Assembly: GCA_963727575.1 (NCBI GenBank) | Contig: CAVSIA010000020.1 | Coordinates: 104,297 to 168,296 of the forward strand | Source of the DNA: JAHQVI01 sp963727575 | GTDB lineage: Bacteria; Pseudomonadota; Alphaproteobacteria; Rhizobiales; Rhodomicrobiaceae | Length of the DNA: 64,000 nt | Direction: 5' to 3' | Shown: piece after piece, positions 43,388 to 52,673 of the stretch | Layout: every line of letters starts with the position of its first letter | How positions within the stretch are numbered: the stretch's first letter is position 1 | Notes under the pieces: model-generated | The model's database searches: none | The model's input: only the letters and a program-made list of their open reading frames with translations | Told to the model about the DNA's origin: nothing | Made by a program: the position numbers and the translations under genes

Positions 43388-45499
43388 ATGACCAGCACTT
43401 CAACAGATGAGCGGCCTGCCGCGCCGATTGCCGAGCCGCGGCCGGTGACTTTGACCTGTCACGGCATCCAGCGCGTCGACGAATATTCCTGGCTGCGGGC
43501 CGAGAACTGGCAGGAGGTGATGCGCGACCCCTCGGTGCTCGCCGCCGACATCCGCAGCTATCTGCTGGCGGAGAACGCGTATACCGAGGCAGCGCTCGCT
43601 GGCACGAAGGCGCTTCAGGAAACGCTGTTTCAGGAGATGAAGGCGCGGATCAAGGAGGACAACTCCACCGTGCCGGCGCCGGACGGCGAATGGTCCTATC
43701 TCGTCAGCTATGTCACCGGCGGCCAGCATCCGCTGTTCTGCCGCGAGCCGCGCGGCGGCGGGGCGCGCCAGGTCTTGCTCGATGGCAACAAGCTCGCCGA
43801 AGGCCTCGCCTATTTCCAGCTCGGCGGTGCCGCACACAGTCACGACCACCGCCTGCTCGCCTATGGTTTCGACGACAAGGGCTCGGAATTCTATTCGCTC
43901 AAATTCCGCGATCTGGAGACCGGCGAACAGCTCGCCGACACCGTTCCGGAGACCACCGGAGGCGGCGTCTGGAGCGCCGACAATCAGTGGATCTTCTACA
44001 CCCGCCTCGACGAGAACCATCGGCCGCGGCAGGTCTACCGTCACCGCGTCGGCACCGCGGCGAGCTTGGACGTGCTGGTCTATGACGAACCGGACAGCGG
44101 ATTCTATGTCTCGGTGGGTGAAACTTCCGACCGGCGTTTCATCCTCGTGCAGAGCGGCGATCACCAGACTTCGGAGATCCGCCTGATCGACGCGGTCCGG
44201 CTCGACGCCGAGCCGGTCCTGGTCGCCGCGCGCGACGAGGGCCATGAATATTCGGTCGAGCACCGCGGCGGCCGGCTGATCATCGTCACCAATTCCGGGG
44301 ACGCGGAAGATTTCCGCATCGTCGAGGCGGACATCGGCGCCGGACGCGAGGCGTGGCGCGAAATCGAGCCGCACCGGTCGGGCCGGCTGATCCTCGACAT
44401 CCTGGTGTTTCAGGACTTCCTCGTCCGGATCGAACGCGAGCAGGGCCTGCCGCGCATCGTCATCCGCGAATGGACGGACGGCGCCGAGCACAGCATCGCC
44501 TTCGACGAGGAGGCCTATTCGCTCGGCGCGATCGCCGGCTACGAGTTCGCCACCAGCCAACTCCGGTTCAGCTATTCCTCGATGACCACGCCAAGCCAGG
44601 TCTATGATTACGACATGGCGACGCGCGAGCGCGTATTGCGCAAGACGCAGGAGGTCCCCAGCGGCCACGATCCGGCGGACTACGTGACCCGCCGGGTGTT
44701 CGCGCCCGCCCCTGACGGCGAGATCGTGCCGGTCTCGCTGCTCTATCGGCGCACGACCCCGCTCGACGGCTCCGCGCCGGTGCTGCTCTACGGATATGGC
44801 GCGTACGGCATGGCTATGCCGGCCTCGTTCTCGACCAATCGGCTGAGCCTGGTCGACCGCGGCTTCATCTACGCCATCGCCCATATTCGCGGCGGCAAGG
44901 ACAAGGGCTATGGCTGGTACCGGACCGGGCGCCGCGCGCAGAAGGTCAACACCTTCACCGATTTCATCGCCGCCGGGCGCTATCTCGTCGAGAGCGGCTT
45001 CACGACGGCCGGCAATATCGTCGCCCATGGCGGTTCGGCAGGCGGGATGCTGATGGGCGCGGTGGCGAATCTGGCGCCGGAGCTGTTCAGGGGCATCATC
45101 GCCGAAGTGCCGTTCGTCGACGTGCTCAACACCATGCTCGACGACACGCTGCCGCTGACCCCGCCGGAGTGGCCCGAATGGGGCAACCCGATCACCAGCG
45201 GCGAGGATTACCAGTGCATCGCCGCCTACTCGCCCTATGACAATGTCAAGGCGCAGGACTATCCGCATATCCTCGCTCTCGCCGGGCTGACCGACCCGCG
45301 CGTGACCTATTGGGAGCCGGCGAAATGGGTGGCCAGGCTGCGCGCAATGAAGACCGACGATCATCTGCTGCTGCTCAAGACCAATATGGATGCCGGCCAT
45401 GGCGGCGCCTCCGGCCGCTTCGACCGGCTCAAGGAGGTGGCGCTCGCTTTTGTCTTCGCCCTGATGATCACCGGGCGTGCGGCTCGCGTGGCAGGCTAG
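43388..45499 (+). CDS. ptrB: Oligopeptidase B (S9A prolyl oligopeptidase family)
   Basis: A 703-residue serine peptidase. An N-terminal beta-propeller (about residues 75-420) covers a C-terminal alpha/beta hydrolase with nucleophile motif GGSAGGMLMG, an acid around GLTDPRV, and His in DAGHGGASGR. YGAYGMAMPASFSTNRLSL and HIRGGKDKGYGWYRTGR are typical of oligopeptidase B, which cleaves short peptides after basic residues in the cytoplasm. The start MTSTSTDE at 43388 replaces a longer upstream extension. Confidence 0.93.
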   Translation: MTSTSTDERPAAPIAEPRPVTLTCHGIQRVDEYSWLRAENWQEVMRDPSVLAADIRSYLLAENAYTEAALAGTKALQETLFQEMKARIKEDNSTVPAPDGEWSYLVSYVTGGQHPLFCREPRGGGARQVLLDGNKLAEGLAYFQLGGAAHSHDHRLLAYGFDDKGSEFYSLKFRDLETGEQLADTVPETTGGGVWSADNQWIFYTRLDENHRPRQVYRHRVGTAASLDVLVYDEPDSGFYVSVGETSDRRFILVQSGDHQTSEIRLIDAVRLDAEPVLVAARDEGHEYSVEHRGGRLIIVTNSGDAEDFRIVEADIGAGREAWREIEPHRSGRLILDILVFQDFLVRIEREQGLPRIVIREWTDGAEHSIAFDEEAYSLGAIAGYEFATSQLRFSYSSMTTPSQVYDYDMATRERVLRKTQEVPSGHDPADYVTRRVFAPAPDGEIVPVSLLYRRTTPLDGSAPVLLYGYGAYGMAMPASFSTNRLSLVDRGFIYAIAHIRGGKDKGYGWYRTGRRAQKVNTFTDFIAAGRYLVESGFTTAGNIVAHGGSAGGMLMGAVANLAPELFRGIIAEVPFVDVLNTMLDDTLPLTPPEWPEWGNPITSGEDYQCIAAYSPYDNVKAQDYPHILALAGLTDPRVTYWEPAKWVARLRAMKTDDHLLLLKTNMDAGHGGASGRFDRLKEVALAFVFALMITGRAARVAG

Positions 45500-45511
45500 G
45501 GGCGCCAGGGA

Positions 45512-46210
45512 ATGGCACGCAAGGTCCGCAGCGTGGGACAGGCGTCAGGGGCCGTCCTGCCGCTCCTGATCGCGTCTGAGGCAGATCTGGAGGCGCATGT
45601 CGCGGCTCTGACCGGGCGTGTCCCGGATTTCTCCGGCGTTCGCAGCCGCGCCGGAACGCTGCCGCTGCGCCGCATCGACCCCGGCTTTCGCGGCCTGTTC
45701 TGGATCATCACCGGCCAGCAGATCTCGACGGTGGCCGGACGGGCGATCTTCGCACGCGCCGAGACGGCCTTGGGCGTGATCTCGGCCGACCGGCTGGCCG
45801 CGGTCGAGGATGAGGTGCTTCGCACGGCCGGCATGTCATCCCCGAAGATCCGCGCGCTGCGTGCGGCGTCGGCCGCGGTGCTGGAAGGCGATCTGGACCT
45901 GGATGGCTTGACGGCGCTGGAGGCGGAGGACGCGGTCGCCCATCTTTGCCGGGTGAAGGGCATTGGGCGCTGGACCGCCGAGGTCTATCTGCTGTTCGCC
46001 CTCGGCCACACCGACATTTTCCCTGCCGGGGACCTCGCCCTCAAGGAAGGCGCGCGCATGGCGTTCGATCTCGCCGAGCGGCCCAGCGAGAAGGAGCTGA
46101 TCGCCCGCGCCGAAGACTGGCGGCCGCATCGGTCGGCGGCGGCGCGCTTGCTTTGGGCGTATTACGGCGCGGTGAAGCGCGGCGGAGCGAACGCGGCGCC
46201 GACCGCTTGA
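45512..46210 (+). CDS. DNA-3-methyladenine glycosylase AlkA-like
   Basis: A 232-residue HhH-GPD glycosylase for alkylated bases. The helix-hairpin-helix reads LCRVKGIGRWTAEVYLLFALGHTDIFPAGD (in parts), ending with the catalytic Asp. IITGQQISTVAGRAIFAR is the usual helix in this family. It lies 12 bp after ptrB, possibly in the same transcript. Confidence 0.9.
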   Translation: MARKVRSVGQASGAVLPLLIASEADLEAHVAALTGRVPDFSGVRSRAGTLPLRRIDPGFRGLFWIITGQQISTVAGRAIFARAETALGVISADRLAAVEDEVLRTAGMSSPKIRALRAASAAVLEGDLDLDGLTALEAEDAVAHLCRVKGIGRWTAEVYLLFALGHTDIFPAGDLALKEGARMAFDLAERPSEKELIARAEDWRPHRSAAARLLWAYYGAVKRGGANAAPTA

Positions 46211-46232
46211 GACGCGACGAGCGAGGCAGGTC

Positions 46233-46698
46233 TCAAACGGACGCCGGTGCGCCGGGCAGCGGGAACCGCTCCTTGATGCGCTTGAACAGCGAATCGCGGA
46301 CGTCGCGGTAGGCGCCGAGGATCTGGTCGCGGCTGCCGACGGCGGCGGTCGGATCGAGCGTCGGCCAGTATTCGGCGTCGATGGCCTGGGTCCGGGTCAT
46401 CTCCAGCGCCTGGTGATGCGCTTCCGGCGACAGGCTGACGACGAGGTCGAACGAGCTGTCGTAAAGATCGGAGATCGCCTGGGGCGCATGGGCGGAGATA
46501 TCGATGCCGATCTCCTCCATCACGGCTGCGGCGAATGGGTCGGCGGTCTCGCCTGCGCGAACGCCCGCGGAATTCGACGTAGATCTGCCGGCCGGCCAGA
46601 TGCCGCAGGATCGCCTCGGCCATCGGCGAACGGACGGAATTGAAATTGCATGCAAAAAGAACCGCACTCGGCAGTTCTGATGGCGGCGATGCATTCAA
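46233..46698 (-). CDS. Low-molecular-weight protein-tyrosine-phosphatase/arsenate reductase-like (frameshifted)
   Basis: The N-terminus MNASPPSELPSAVLFACNFNSVRSPMAEAILRHL (in parts) contains the CX5R phosphate loop. After about 46573 the protein continues in another frame with SAGVRAGETADPFAAAVMEEIGIDISAHAPQAI and ends PLPGAPASV, about 155 residues in all. One extra base explains the break. The UPF0262-phosphatase order is conserved in Rhizobiales and supports the call. The substrate is unknown. Confidence 0.85.
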
Positions 46699-47199
46699 CT
46701 CCGCTCACCCTTCCAGTGCAGCGCACAGATCAGAGTGAACAGCCGGCGCGCGGTATCGCGATCGGTAAGGATCTTGCCTTTCAGCCGCTGCATCAGGATC
46801 TGGCCGCCTTCGTCGTGAAGCGCCCGGCGGCCCATGTCGAGCGCCTCGATCCGGCTTGGCGGCGCGGTCCGGATCGCCTCGTAATAGCTTTCGCAAACCA
46901 GGAAATAGTCCTTGATGAGCTTGGCGAAGGGCGACAGCGACAGGATGAACGTCGTCGGGGTGTCGGCGCTCTTCGGAGGAAATCTCGAACGCCAGCCGGT
47001 TCTCCACAATGGCGAGGCGCACCTGATAGGGCCCGTCCGCGCCGCCCTCCAGAGCAAAGGAATTGTTCTCCAGGATGTCGAAAATCGCCACCTGCCGCTC
47101 GTGCTCGACCTCGGCGCTGTTGCGCCCGATGGAGGCCTCGTCCAGCTTGATCTCGACGATGCGGTTGGTCCGGTCTTGTTCGCTGTCGGATGAGGTCAT
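46695..47199 (-). CDS. UPF0262 family protein (frameshifted)
   Basis: A protein of about 167 residues. MTSSDSEQDRTNRIVEIKLDEASIGRNSAEVEHERQVAIFDILENNSF (in parts) and YQVRLAIVENRLAFEIS match the UPF0262 N-terminus. After an extra base near 46968 the other frame continues TFILSLSPFAKLIKDYFLVCESYYEAIRTAP, then RRLFTLICALHWKGE. The function is not known. It is followed by the phosphatase gene with a four-base overlap. Confidence 0.88.
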
Positions 47200-47391
47200 G
47201 CCGCTGGTTCCTCAAAAGGCGGCGTTGGGCCGGCCTGTCGTGAGCGTTTCCGGCTTTGTTCTATATCAGATCGAGCGAGGTGCAGCCTCACTTATGCGTG
47301 CGGTATGGGCAAATCATTCCACAACACACGTTACCCGTGCGCGCGCCTAGCGCCCCGCATCGCCGTATTCATGCGTCCTGCGCGGCCGCGG

Positions 47392-48690
47392 TCAACCGGG
47401 CCGGACCTGGCCCGAGCCGCGCACGCGGTATTTGAACGTCGTCAGCTGCTCCACGCCGACCGGACCGCGCGCATGGAACCGGCCCGTGGCGATGCCGATC
47501 TCGGCGCCCATGCCGAACTCGCCGCCATCGGCGAACTGGGTCGAGGCGTTGTGCAGCACGATGGCGCTGTCGACCTCGCGCAGGAAGCGCTCGGCCGCCG
47601 CGGCGTCATCGGTGACGATGGCCTCGGTGTGCTGGGAGCCGTAGCGGGCGATGTGCGCCATGGCGTCTTCCAGGCTCGGCACCGTCTTTACCGCGATGAT
47701 CGCGTCGAGATATTCGGTGCCCCAATCCTCCTCGGTCGCGGCGGCGACGCGCGGATCTGCGGCCTGGGTTGCGGCATCGCCGCGAACGCTGCAGCCCGCC
47801 TCGATGAGCGCGGTAACGATCGGCGCGAGATGGGTCGGCGCGCAGCCTTCGTCGACGAGCAGCGTTTCCGCCGCCCCGCAAATTCCGGTGCGCCGCATCT
47901 TGGCGTTCACGGCGATGCTTTTGGCCATCTCCAGATCGGCGGATTTGTCGATGAACACATGGCAGATGCCGTCGAGATGGGCAAACACCGGCACGCGCGC
48001 CTCGTCCTGAACGCGCGCGACAAGGCTTTTGCCGCCGCGGGGCACGATCACGTCGATGGCGCCGTCGAGGCCGGCCAGCATCATGCCGACGGCTTCGCGG
48101 TCGGGGCTGTCGACAAGTTGGATCGCCGCCTCGTCGAGCCCGGCCTGGCGCAATCCGGCGACGAGCGCGGCATGGATGGCGCGGTTCGATGCCATCGCCT
48201 CGGAGCCGCCGCGCAGGATCACGGCATTCCCGGATTTCAGGCACAGGCCGCCGGCATCGGCGGTAACGTTCGGGCGGCTCTCGTAGATCATGCCGATCAC
48301 GCCGAGCGGCACGCGGACGCGCTCGATCACCAGCCCGTTGGGCCGCGTCCACGAGGCGATCACCTCGTCGACCGGGTCCGCGAGCTCGGCAATCTCCTCG
48401 AGCCCCTTGGCCATGGCCTCGACGCGCGCCGGCGTCAGCGTGAGCCGGTCGACGAAGGCCGCCGGGCGGCCGGCCTGGCGCGCCGCGTCGAGGTCCTCGG
48501 CATTGGCGGCGAGGATCGCCTCGGAGAAATTGCGCAGCATCGCCGCCATGGTGACCAGCGCGGCGTTCTTGTCGTTGGTGGTCTCCAGCGCCAGTTTGCG
48601 CGCCGCCGCGCGGGCCGCCTGGCCCGTGCCCTGCATCGTTGCGGCCAGGCCGCCGGTGTCGGCCGCCTGAGCCATGCTTGCAACCGCCAT
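47392..48690 (-). CDS. proA: Gamma-glutamyl phosphate reductase
   Basis: A 432-residue aldehyde-dehydrogenase-fold enzyme, the second step of proline synthesis. The catalytic Cys lies in RRTGICGAAETLLVD. KSGNAVILRGGSEAMASN and IVPRGGKSLVARVQ match NADPH-site segments. It follows proB with a one-base TAATG overlap. The ATG at 48690 is used; a second ATG five codons later is possible. Confidence 0.96.
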   Translation of the reverse strand: MAVASMAQAADTGGLAATMQGTGQAARAAARKLALETTNDKNAALVTMAAMLRNFSEAILAANAEDLDAARQAGRPAAFVDRLTLTPARVEAMAKGLEEIAELADPVDEVIASWTRPNGLVIERVRVPLGVIGMIYESRPNVTADAGGLCLKSGNAVILRGGSEAMASNRAIHAALVAGLRQAGLDEAAIQLVDSPDREAVGMMLAGLDGAIDVIVPRGGKSLVARVQDEARVPVFAHLDGICHVFIDKSADLEMAKSIAVNAKMRRTGICGAAETLLVDEGCAPTHLAPIVTALIEAGCSVRGDAATQAADPRVAAATEEDWGTEYLDAIIAVKTVPSLEDAMAHIARYGSQHTEAIVTDDAAAAERFLREVDSAIVLHNASTQFADGGEFGMGAEIGIATGRFHARGPVGVEQLTTFKYRVRGSGQVRPG

Positions 48691-49815
48691 TATCCGCTCC
48701 TGTTCAGCGCCATGTCATCGCGGTGGATCATTTCCGAGCGGCCACGGTAGCCCAAAATGCCCTCGATTTCAGCGCTTTTGCGACCGACCAGCCGCTCGGC
48801 ATCGGCATTGGAATAGGCGATCAGCCCGCGTCCGACCTCGCGCCCGTCCGGATCCTTATGACGACGGCGTCGCCGCGGTCGAACGCGCCTGCGACCCTGA
48901 CCACGCCGGCGGGCAGCAGGCTGCGCCCCGCTTCGAGCGCCGCCCGCGCGCCGTGATCGATGATGATCGGCTCCGCGCGGCTCCAGCGCGCCGGCGATCC
49001 AGCGCTTGCGCGAGATCATCGGATTGGTCGAGGCCAGGAACCAGGTGCAGGGCGCGCCTTCGCCGAGCGCGCGCAGCGGGTTGAGCACCTTGCCGTTGGT
49101 GATCACCAGGCTGGAGCCGGCATTGACCGCGATCTTGGCGGCGACCAGCTTGGTCACCATGCCGCCGCGCGACAGCTCGCTGCCGGCGTCGCCCGCCATG
49201 CTCTCGATCTCCGGGGTGATTTCTTCAACGACGTCGAGCCGCCGCGCGTGAGGGATCCAGCGAAGGCGGTGCGGTATAGAGGCCGTCGATGTCGGAGAGC
49301 AGCACGACGCAGTCCGCGCTCATCATCGAGCCGACGCGGGCCGCGAGACGGTCGTTGTCGCCATAGCGGATCTCGCTGGTGGCGACGGTGTCGTTCTCGT
49401 TCACGACCGGCACGACGCCGAGCGAGAGCAGGGCGGAAATGGTGTTGCGGGCGTTGAGATAGCGGCGGCGCTCTTCGGTGTCGCCGAGCGTCAAGAGGAT
49501 CTGCGCCGCCATCATGTCGCGCGCCGAGAAGGTTTCCTGATAGAGCCGGGCGAGGGCGATCTGGCCGACAGCGGCGGCGGCCTGGCTCTCCTCCAGCTTC
49601 AGCGGGCCGGCTGCCAGGCGCAGCGCGCGGCGGCCGAGGGCGATAGCGCCGGACGACACGATGATGATCTCGCGCCCCTCCGCCTTCAGCGCGGCAACGT
49701 CGTCGCCCAGAGCGCCGAGCCAGTCGGCTTTCAGCTGGCCGGTGTCTTTTTCGACGAGCAGGGCAGAGCCGATCTTGATGACGATGCGGCGCGCGGCGCT
49801 CCATTCTTCGCGCAT
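48690..49815 (-). CDS. proB: Glutamate 5-kinase (three frameshifts)
   Basis: Phosphorylates glutamate for proline synthesis. The amino-acid-kinase domain has RRIVIKIGSALLVE, EIIIVSSGAIALGRRAL and VVPVVNENDTVAT. The frame changes near 49252 (after SLDP), 48973 (after EPRGA) and 48858, between which the expected ITPEIESMAGDAGSEL, IIIDHGARAALEAG and DPDGREVGRGLIAY parts are found. The last part is the C-terminal PUA domain. The start MREEWSAARR has a GAGG site. Read as one complete gene with indels. Confidence 0.92.
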
Positions 49816-49934
49816 GGGGTCAGCCTCGATGATGCGATAACAGGCGATAGTCCGGGCCAAGGGATTTAGGCAAGCTCAATTCGCATCGGGCGGCTATCAA
49901 AATCAGCCGGAGACGGGTGCGCTGGAAGGGAAGA

Positions 49935-50495
49935 CTATTTCTTCCGGAACAGATCGAGTTCGACGACTTTCGCCGATTCCTGGGCGGGCTCGCCCGAGGG
50001 ATCTTCCGTCTTGCCCACATCCTGCTTTGCAGGTTCGCTCGCACTTTCACTTGAAATGCCCGGTCCCGGCAGCGCGACGATGTCGGGTCTCTCGACACTC
50101 CCGTCGGCGACTATGGCCGGATTGCCGGCGGAGGTCGGCAGGGAAAGGTTGGGGTTCAAGGCGAACTGCGCGCTCGGATCCCGGAAATTCTTGATTGCCG
50201 AGTAGGGGATGATCAGCCGCTCGGGCACGGCGTTGAACGACAGCTTCACTTCGAAACGGTCGTCGTAGACCATCAGATCCCAGAATTGGTATTGAAGAAC
50301 GATCATCATCTCCTCGGGATATTGTTCCTTGAGGCGCTTGGAGATGATGGTTCCGGGAGCCGTTGTATCGAAGGTGATGAAGAAGTGATTCTCGCCGGGG
50401 AGGCCGCGCTTGAGAACGCGTTGCAATACGGTGCGAATGACGCCCCGCAGAGCCTCGCAGACAATCACATCGTAGCGGATCTTATCCTCGGACAT
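49935..50495 (-). CDS. sspB: ClpXP adaptor protein SspB
   Basis: A 186-residue adaptor that binds ssrA-tagged proteins and delivers them to ClpXP. The folded domain (MSEDKIRYDVIVCEALRGVIRTVL, HFFITFDTTAPGTIISKRLKEQYPEEMMIVLQYQF in parts) is followed by a flexible Pro/Ser/Glu linker. The tail VVELDLFRKK matches the ClpX-binding XB motif of alphaproteobacterial SspB. It lies about 40 bp downstream of the ssrA gene on the same strand. Confidence 0.92.
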   Translation of the reverse strand: MSEDKIRYDVIVCEALRGVIRTVLQRVLKRGLPGENHFFITFDTTAPGTIISKRLKEQYPEEMMIVLQYQFWDLMVYDDRFEVKLSFNAVPERLIIPYSAIKNFRDPSAQFALNPNLSLPTSAGNPAIVADGSVERPDIVALPGPGISSESASEPAKQDVGKTEDPSGEPAQESAKVVELDLFRKK

Positions 50496-50535
50496 TCGGC
50501 TGCTGTCGAGATTCACCGTTGAGGGCCACGCCACC

Positions 50536-50885
50536 GGCGCTGCCCTTCGGCGGCCGGGTGGAGGACTTCTGTTGCCCGGTGTCCTCCGAACCGCGCCTAG
50601 ACGTGCTAACCGCCTAGGACTTTAATTTCGGTGTTCCGAACCGCATTACGCGGCGAGGGCTACCGGAGCATAGTTGTCATTGGCAACTATTTTAGCGGCC
50701 CGATAACGGCGGGTACCATGCCGAGCGAAAAATCACCCTTTACGCCCTCGTCGATCCTAGTTCGCCCCCATCAGAAAGACACCGCGGCAAGGGCGATGCG
50801 TTTCTGGTGGAGGCGCCGGGTACTGCCCCCGGGTCCGAAAGGTTTATTCCGATGTCCGTTTATCGCCATAGCTGGTTGCCCAGCA
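50536..50885 (-). ncRNA. ssrA: Transfer-messenger RNA (alphaproteobacterial permuted two-piece tmRNA)
   Basis: Minus-strand gene in permuted order. The acceptor piece ends with a T-arm-like CCGGG/CCCGG, then CGCCTCC-ACCA ending at 50805. After a short spacer the mRNA-like piece begins GGGGGCG near 50769. These ends pair as a 7-bp acceptor stem including the tmRNA/alanine hallmark G3-U70. The tag frame, 50684 down to 50646, reads ANDNYAPVALAA followed by TAA. Downstream hairpins (GGAGGAC/GTCCTCC, CCTAGGCGGTTAGC) fit the pseudoknot region. Outer ends are approximate. Confidence 0.92.
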
Positions 50886-51022
50886 CCTTCAATATATGAA
50901 GTCCGGACCTTAAAAAAAAGACCGAATGCACGGTTAGGGGCTCTAACGCGTTGATAACTTCACCGCCTATGACGTGGCGGGACCCATCGCGCGAAAGCCC
51001 GGCGGGCCGCCAGTGACCGGTA

Positions 51023-51319
51023 CTACCAGCACACGTCGGTGGTCGCCTTGCAGGTGTATTCGTCGAAGAAACCGAAGTCCAGGAACAGCTTACAGTCAAC
51101 GTCCTTCTTTCCGACCTTGTATTTCTTCAGTCCCTTTTCACCCGCCCATTTGACGATATACTTGTCGAGCAGGTCCTGGGCGTCGCGCGCGGGACCATCC
51201 TTGCCGTAATCGTTGACGGAGAAGTAGAGCGTGGTGCATTCGGCGCGCGCGGCGGTAGATACGACGAGCGCGGCAAGGCTGAGCACGGCAAAACACAGCC
51301 GGCGGCGAGGTCCAGTCAT
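51023..51319 (-). CDS. Small secreted Cys-containing protein, copy 1
   Basis: A 98-residue protein with a signal peptide (LCFAVLSLAALVVSTAARA, cleavage near ARA-E) and four Cys in the mature part (CTTLYF, DCKLF, YTCKATTDVCW). The core LLDKYIVKWAGEKGLKKYK and C-terminal VDCKLF..EYTCKATTDVC align with the next gene, making the two paralogues. It is probably periplasmic with two disulfides. No family is recognised. Confidence 0.7.
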   Translation of the reverse strand: MTGPRRRLCFAVLSLAALVVSTAARAECTTLYFSVNDYGKDGPARDAQDLLDKYIVKWAGEKGLKKYKVGKKDVDCKLFLDFGFFDEYTCKATTDVCW

Positions 51320-51437
51320 TGGTGCGATCCTTGAAAAGGCGAAAGATCGCCGAACTTTGCCCGCCGCCGAGCGGAAAGACTAGAGCCGCATAGCCACAAG
51401 AAGCGAAAATTCTCCGCTCACAACCGCTTAGCGCCGG

Positions 51438-51743
51438 TCACTTGCGACACACGACCGCCTCGGCCTTGCACTCGAACTCGTTGAGGACACTGATATAGAC
51501 CTTGCACGAAACTTTGCGGTCCTTCGGCTCGGCCTTGACGCCCGCGCGGGTCTCCCATGCGACGATTGCCTTGTCCAGCGCGCTCTCGGCATAGGACCGG
51601 GTCGACTGCTCGCCGAACGCGACCATCTCGCCTTTCAACGTCTTGCAGGACGCCGCCTCCGCCAGGTTGCCGGATGCGCAATAGATCGTCATTGCGGCTA
51701 TGATTGCGACGCGCCGGGAGCAACGCGTCATTCCCCCGAGCAT
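51438..51743 (-). CDS. Small secreted Cys-containing protein, copy 2
   Basis: About 97-101 residues, starting at 51743 or 51731, with an N-terminal hydrophobic signal (VAIIAAMTIYCASGNLAEAAS). The mature part repeats the copy-1 pattern: ALDKAIVAWETRAGVKAEPK, VSCKVY, EFECKAEAVVCRK. It lies about 120 bp upstream of copy 1 in transcription direction, so this looks like a diverged tandem duplication. Function unknown. Confidence 0.65.
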   Translation of the reverse strand: MLGGMTRCSRRVAIIAAMTIYCASGNLAEAASCKTLKGEMVAFGEQSTRSYAESALDKAIVAWETRAGVKAEPKDRKVSCKVYISVLNEFECKAEAVVCRK

Positions 51744-51801
51744 GGAAGAAACCGGCCCCGTCACGCGATCGGCGCCGGTTGCATGATTTGCGCCAGCCAT
51801 C

Positions 51802-52017
51802 TTATTCGGAAAGCTGGAGATTGATGGCCTTCGGGCCCTTCCCGCGCGGGTCGGGCTGGGTCTCGAAAGAGACGCGCATGCCGCCGTCCAGCATCGGAAC
51901 GCCCGAACGCTCGACAGCCGAAATGTGAACGAAAACGTCCTTCCCGCCTTCATCCGGTGTAATGAAGCCAAAACCCTTCGACTGATTGAAGAATTTGACC
52001 GTACCAGACTGACGCAT
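51802..52017 (-). CDS. Cold shock protein CspA family
   Basis: A 71-residue OB-fold protein with both RNA-binding motifs, GFGFI and VFVHI, in MRQSGTVKFFNQSKGFGFITPD and DVFVHISAVERSG. It acts as an RNA chaperone. The start at 52017 follows AGGAG at seven bases. Confidence 0.95.
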   Translation of the reverse strand: MRQSGTVKFFNQSKGFGFITPDEGGKDVFVHISAVERSGVPMLDGGMRVSFETQPDPRGKGPKAINLQLSE

Positions 52018-52673
52018 AATCATGCTCCTGAGATCCCCAATATATGTATCGACCGGCACGCTCCCGAACCGGATCGAAAAGCGGTGCTCCTCAAAGACGG
52101 GGGGGAAATCGAGAAGGGCTCACTCGCACCGCGAGGCAGGAAGCACAACGTCAGTTATTCCACCGCGTCCAATAGGGCGCCAGACGTTGCAGAGTATGGT
52201 AGATTTGGTCGGAATCGGCAACTCAAATCCGCAGCCTAAATACAATATACAACCTATGAGTTCTTTAATTATCGAGGTGCTATACAGTTTTACGGAAATG
52301 GAAGCGCGTTTCGTGCAGTGCAGCAACGGGAGTGCACATGCGATGCCGGTCCGGCTCGGGCGGATGCTCGGTTTGGGCTGATCAGCAAGGCGGAAGCGGG
52401 GTTGCGGACGCGAGGGAAACCGGGTCGGTTGTGGCGTTTCGCCGGGCTGCAATCGCTCTGGAGGCGAAAACTCTTTTTTCATTTTACATGTAAGTGTAGC
52501 ACCGGGCCGGCTTGTAATTGCGCGAATATTGTAAAATTTCTGGGAGCAACGGGCGCCGAAACATGCTTAATTGCACCTGCGCTGCGCATTGCTCCGTGGT
52601 CGTGCGTCGCCCGGGCCTTGGGCCTTATCGAAGCTGACGTAAAGCATTCACGTCGAAAGATTACGATTGCATC
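52018..52673. other. Intergenic region between cspA and the ArsR-type gene
   Basis: About 650 bp with no supported gene on either strand. Part of it is probably the long 5' leader typical of cspA mRNAs. An AT-rich stretch occurs near 52490-52560. I see no terminator, tRNA or repeat. Confidence 0.4.
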
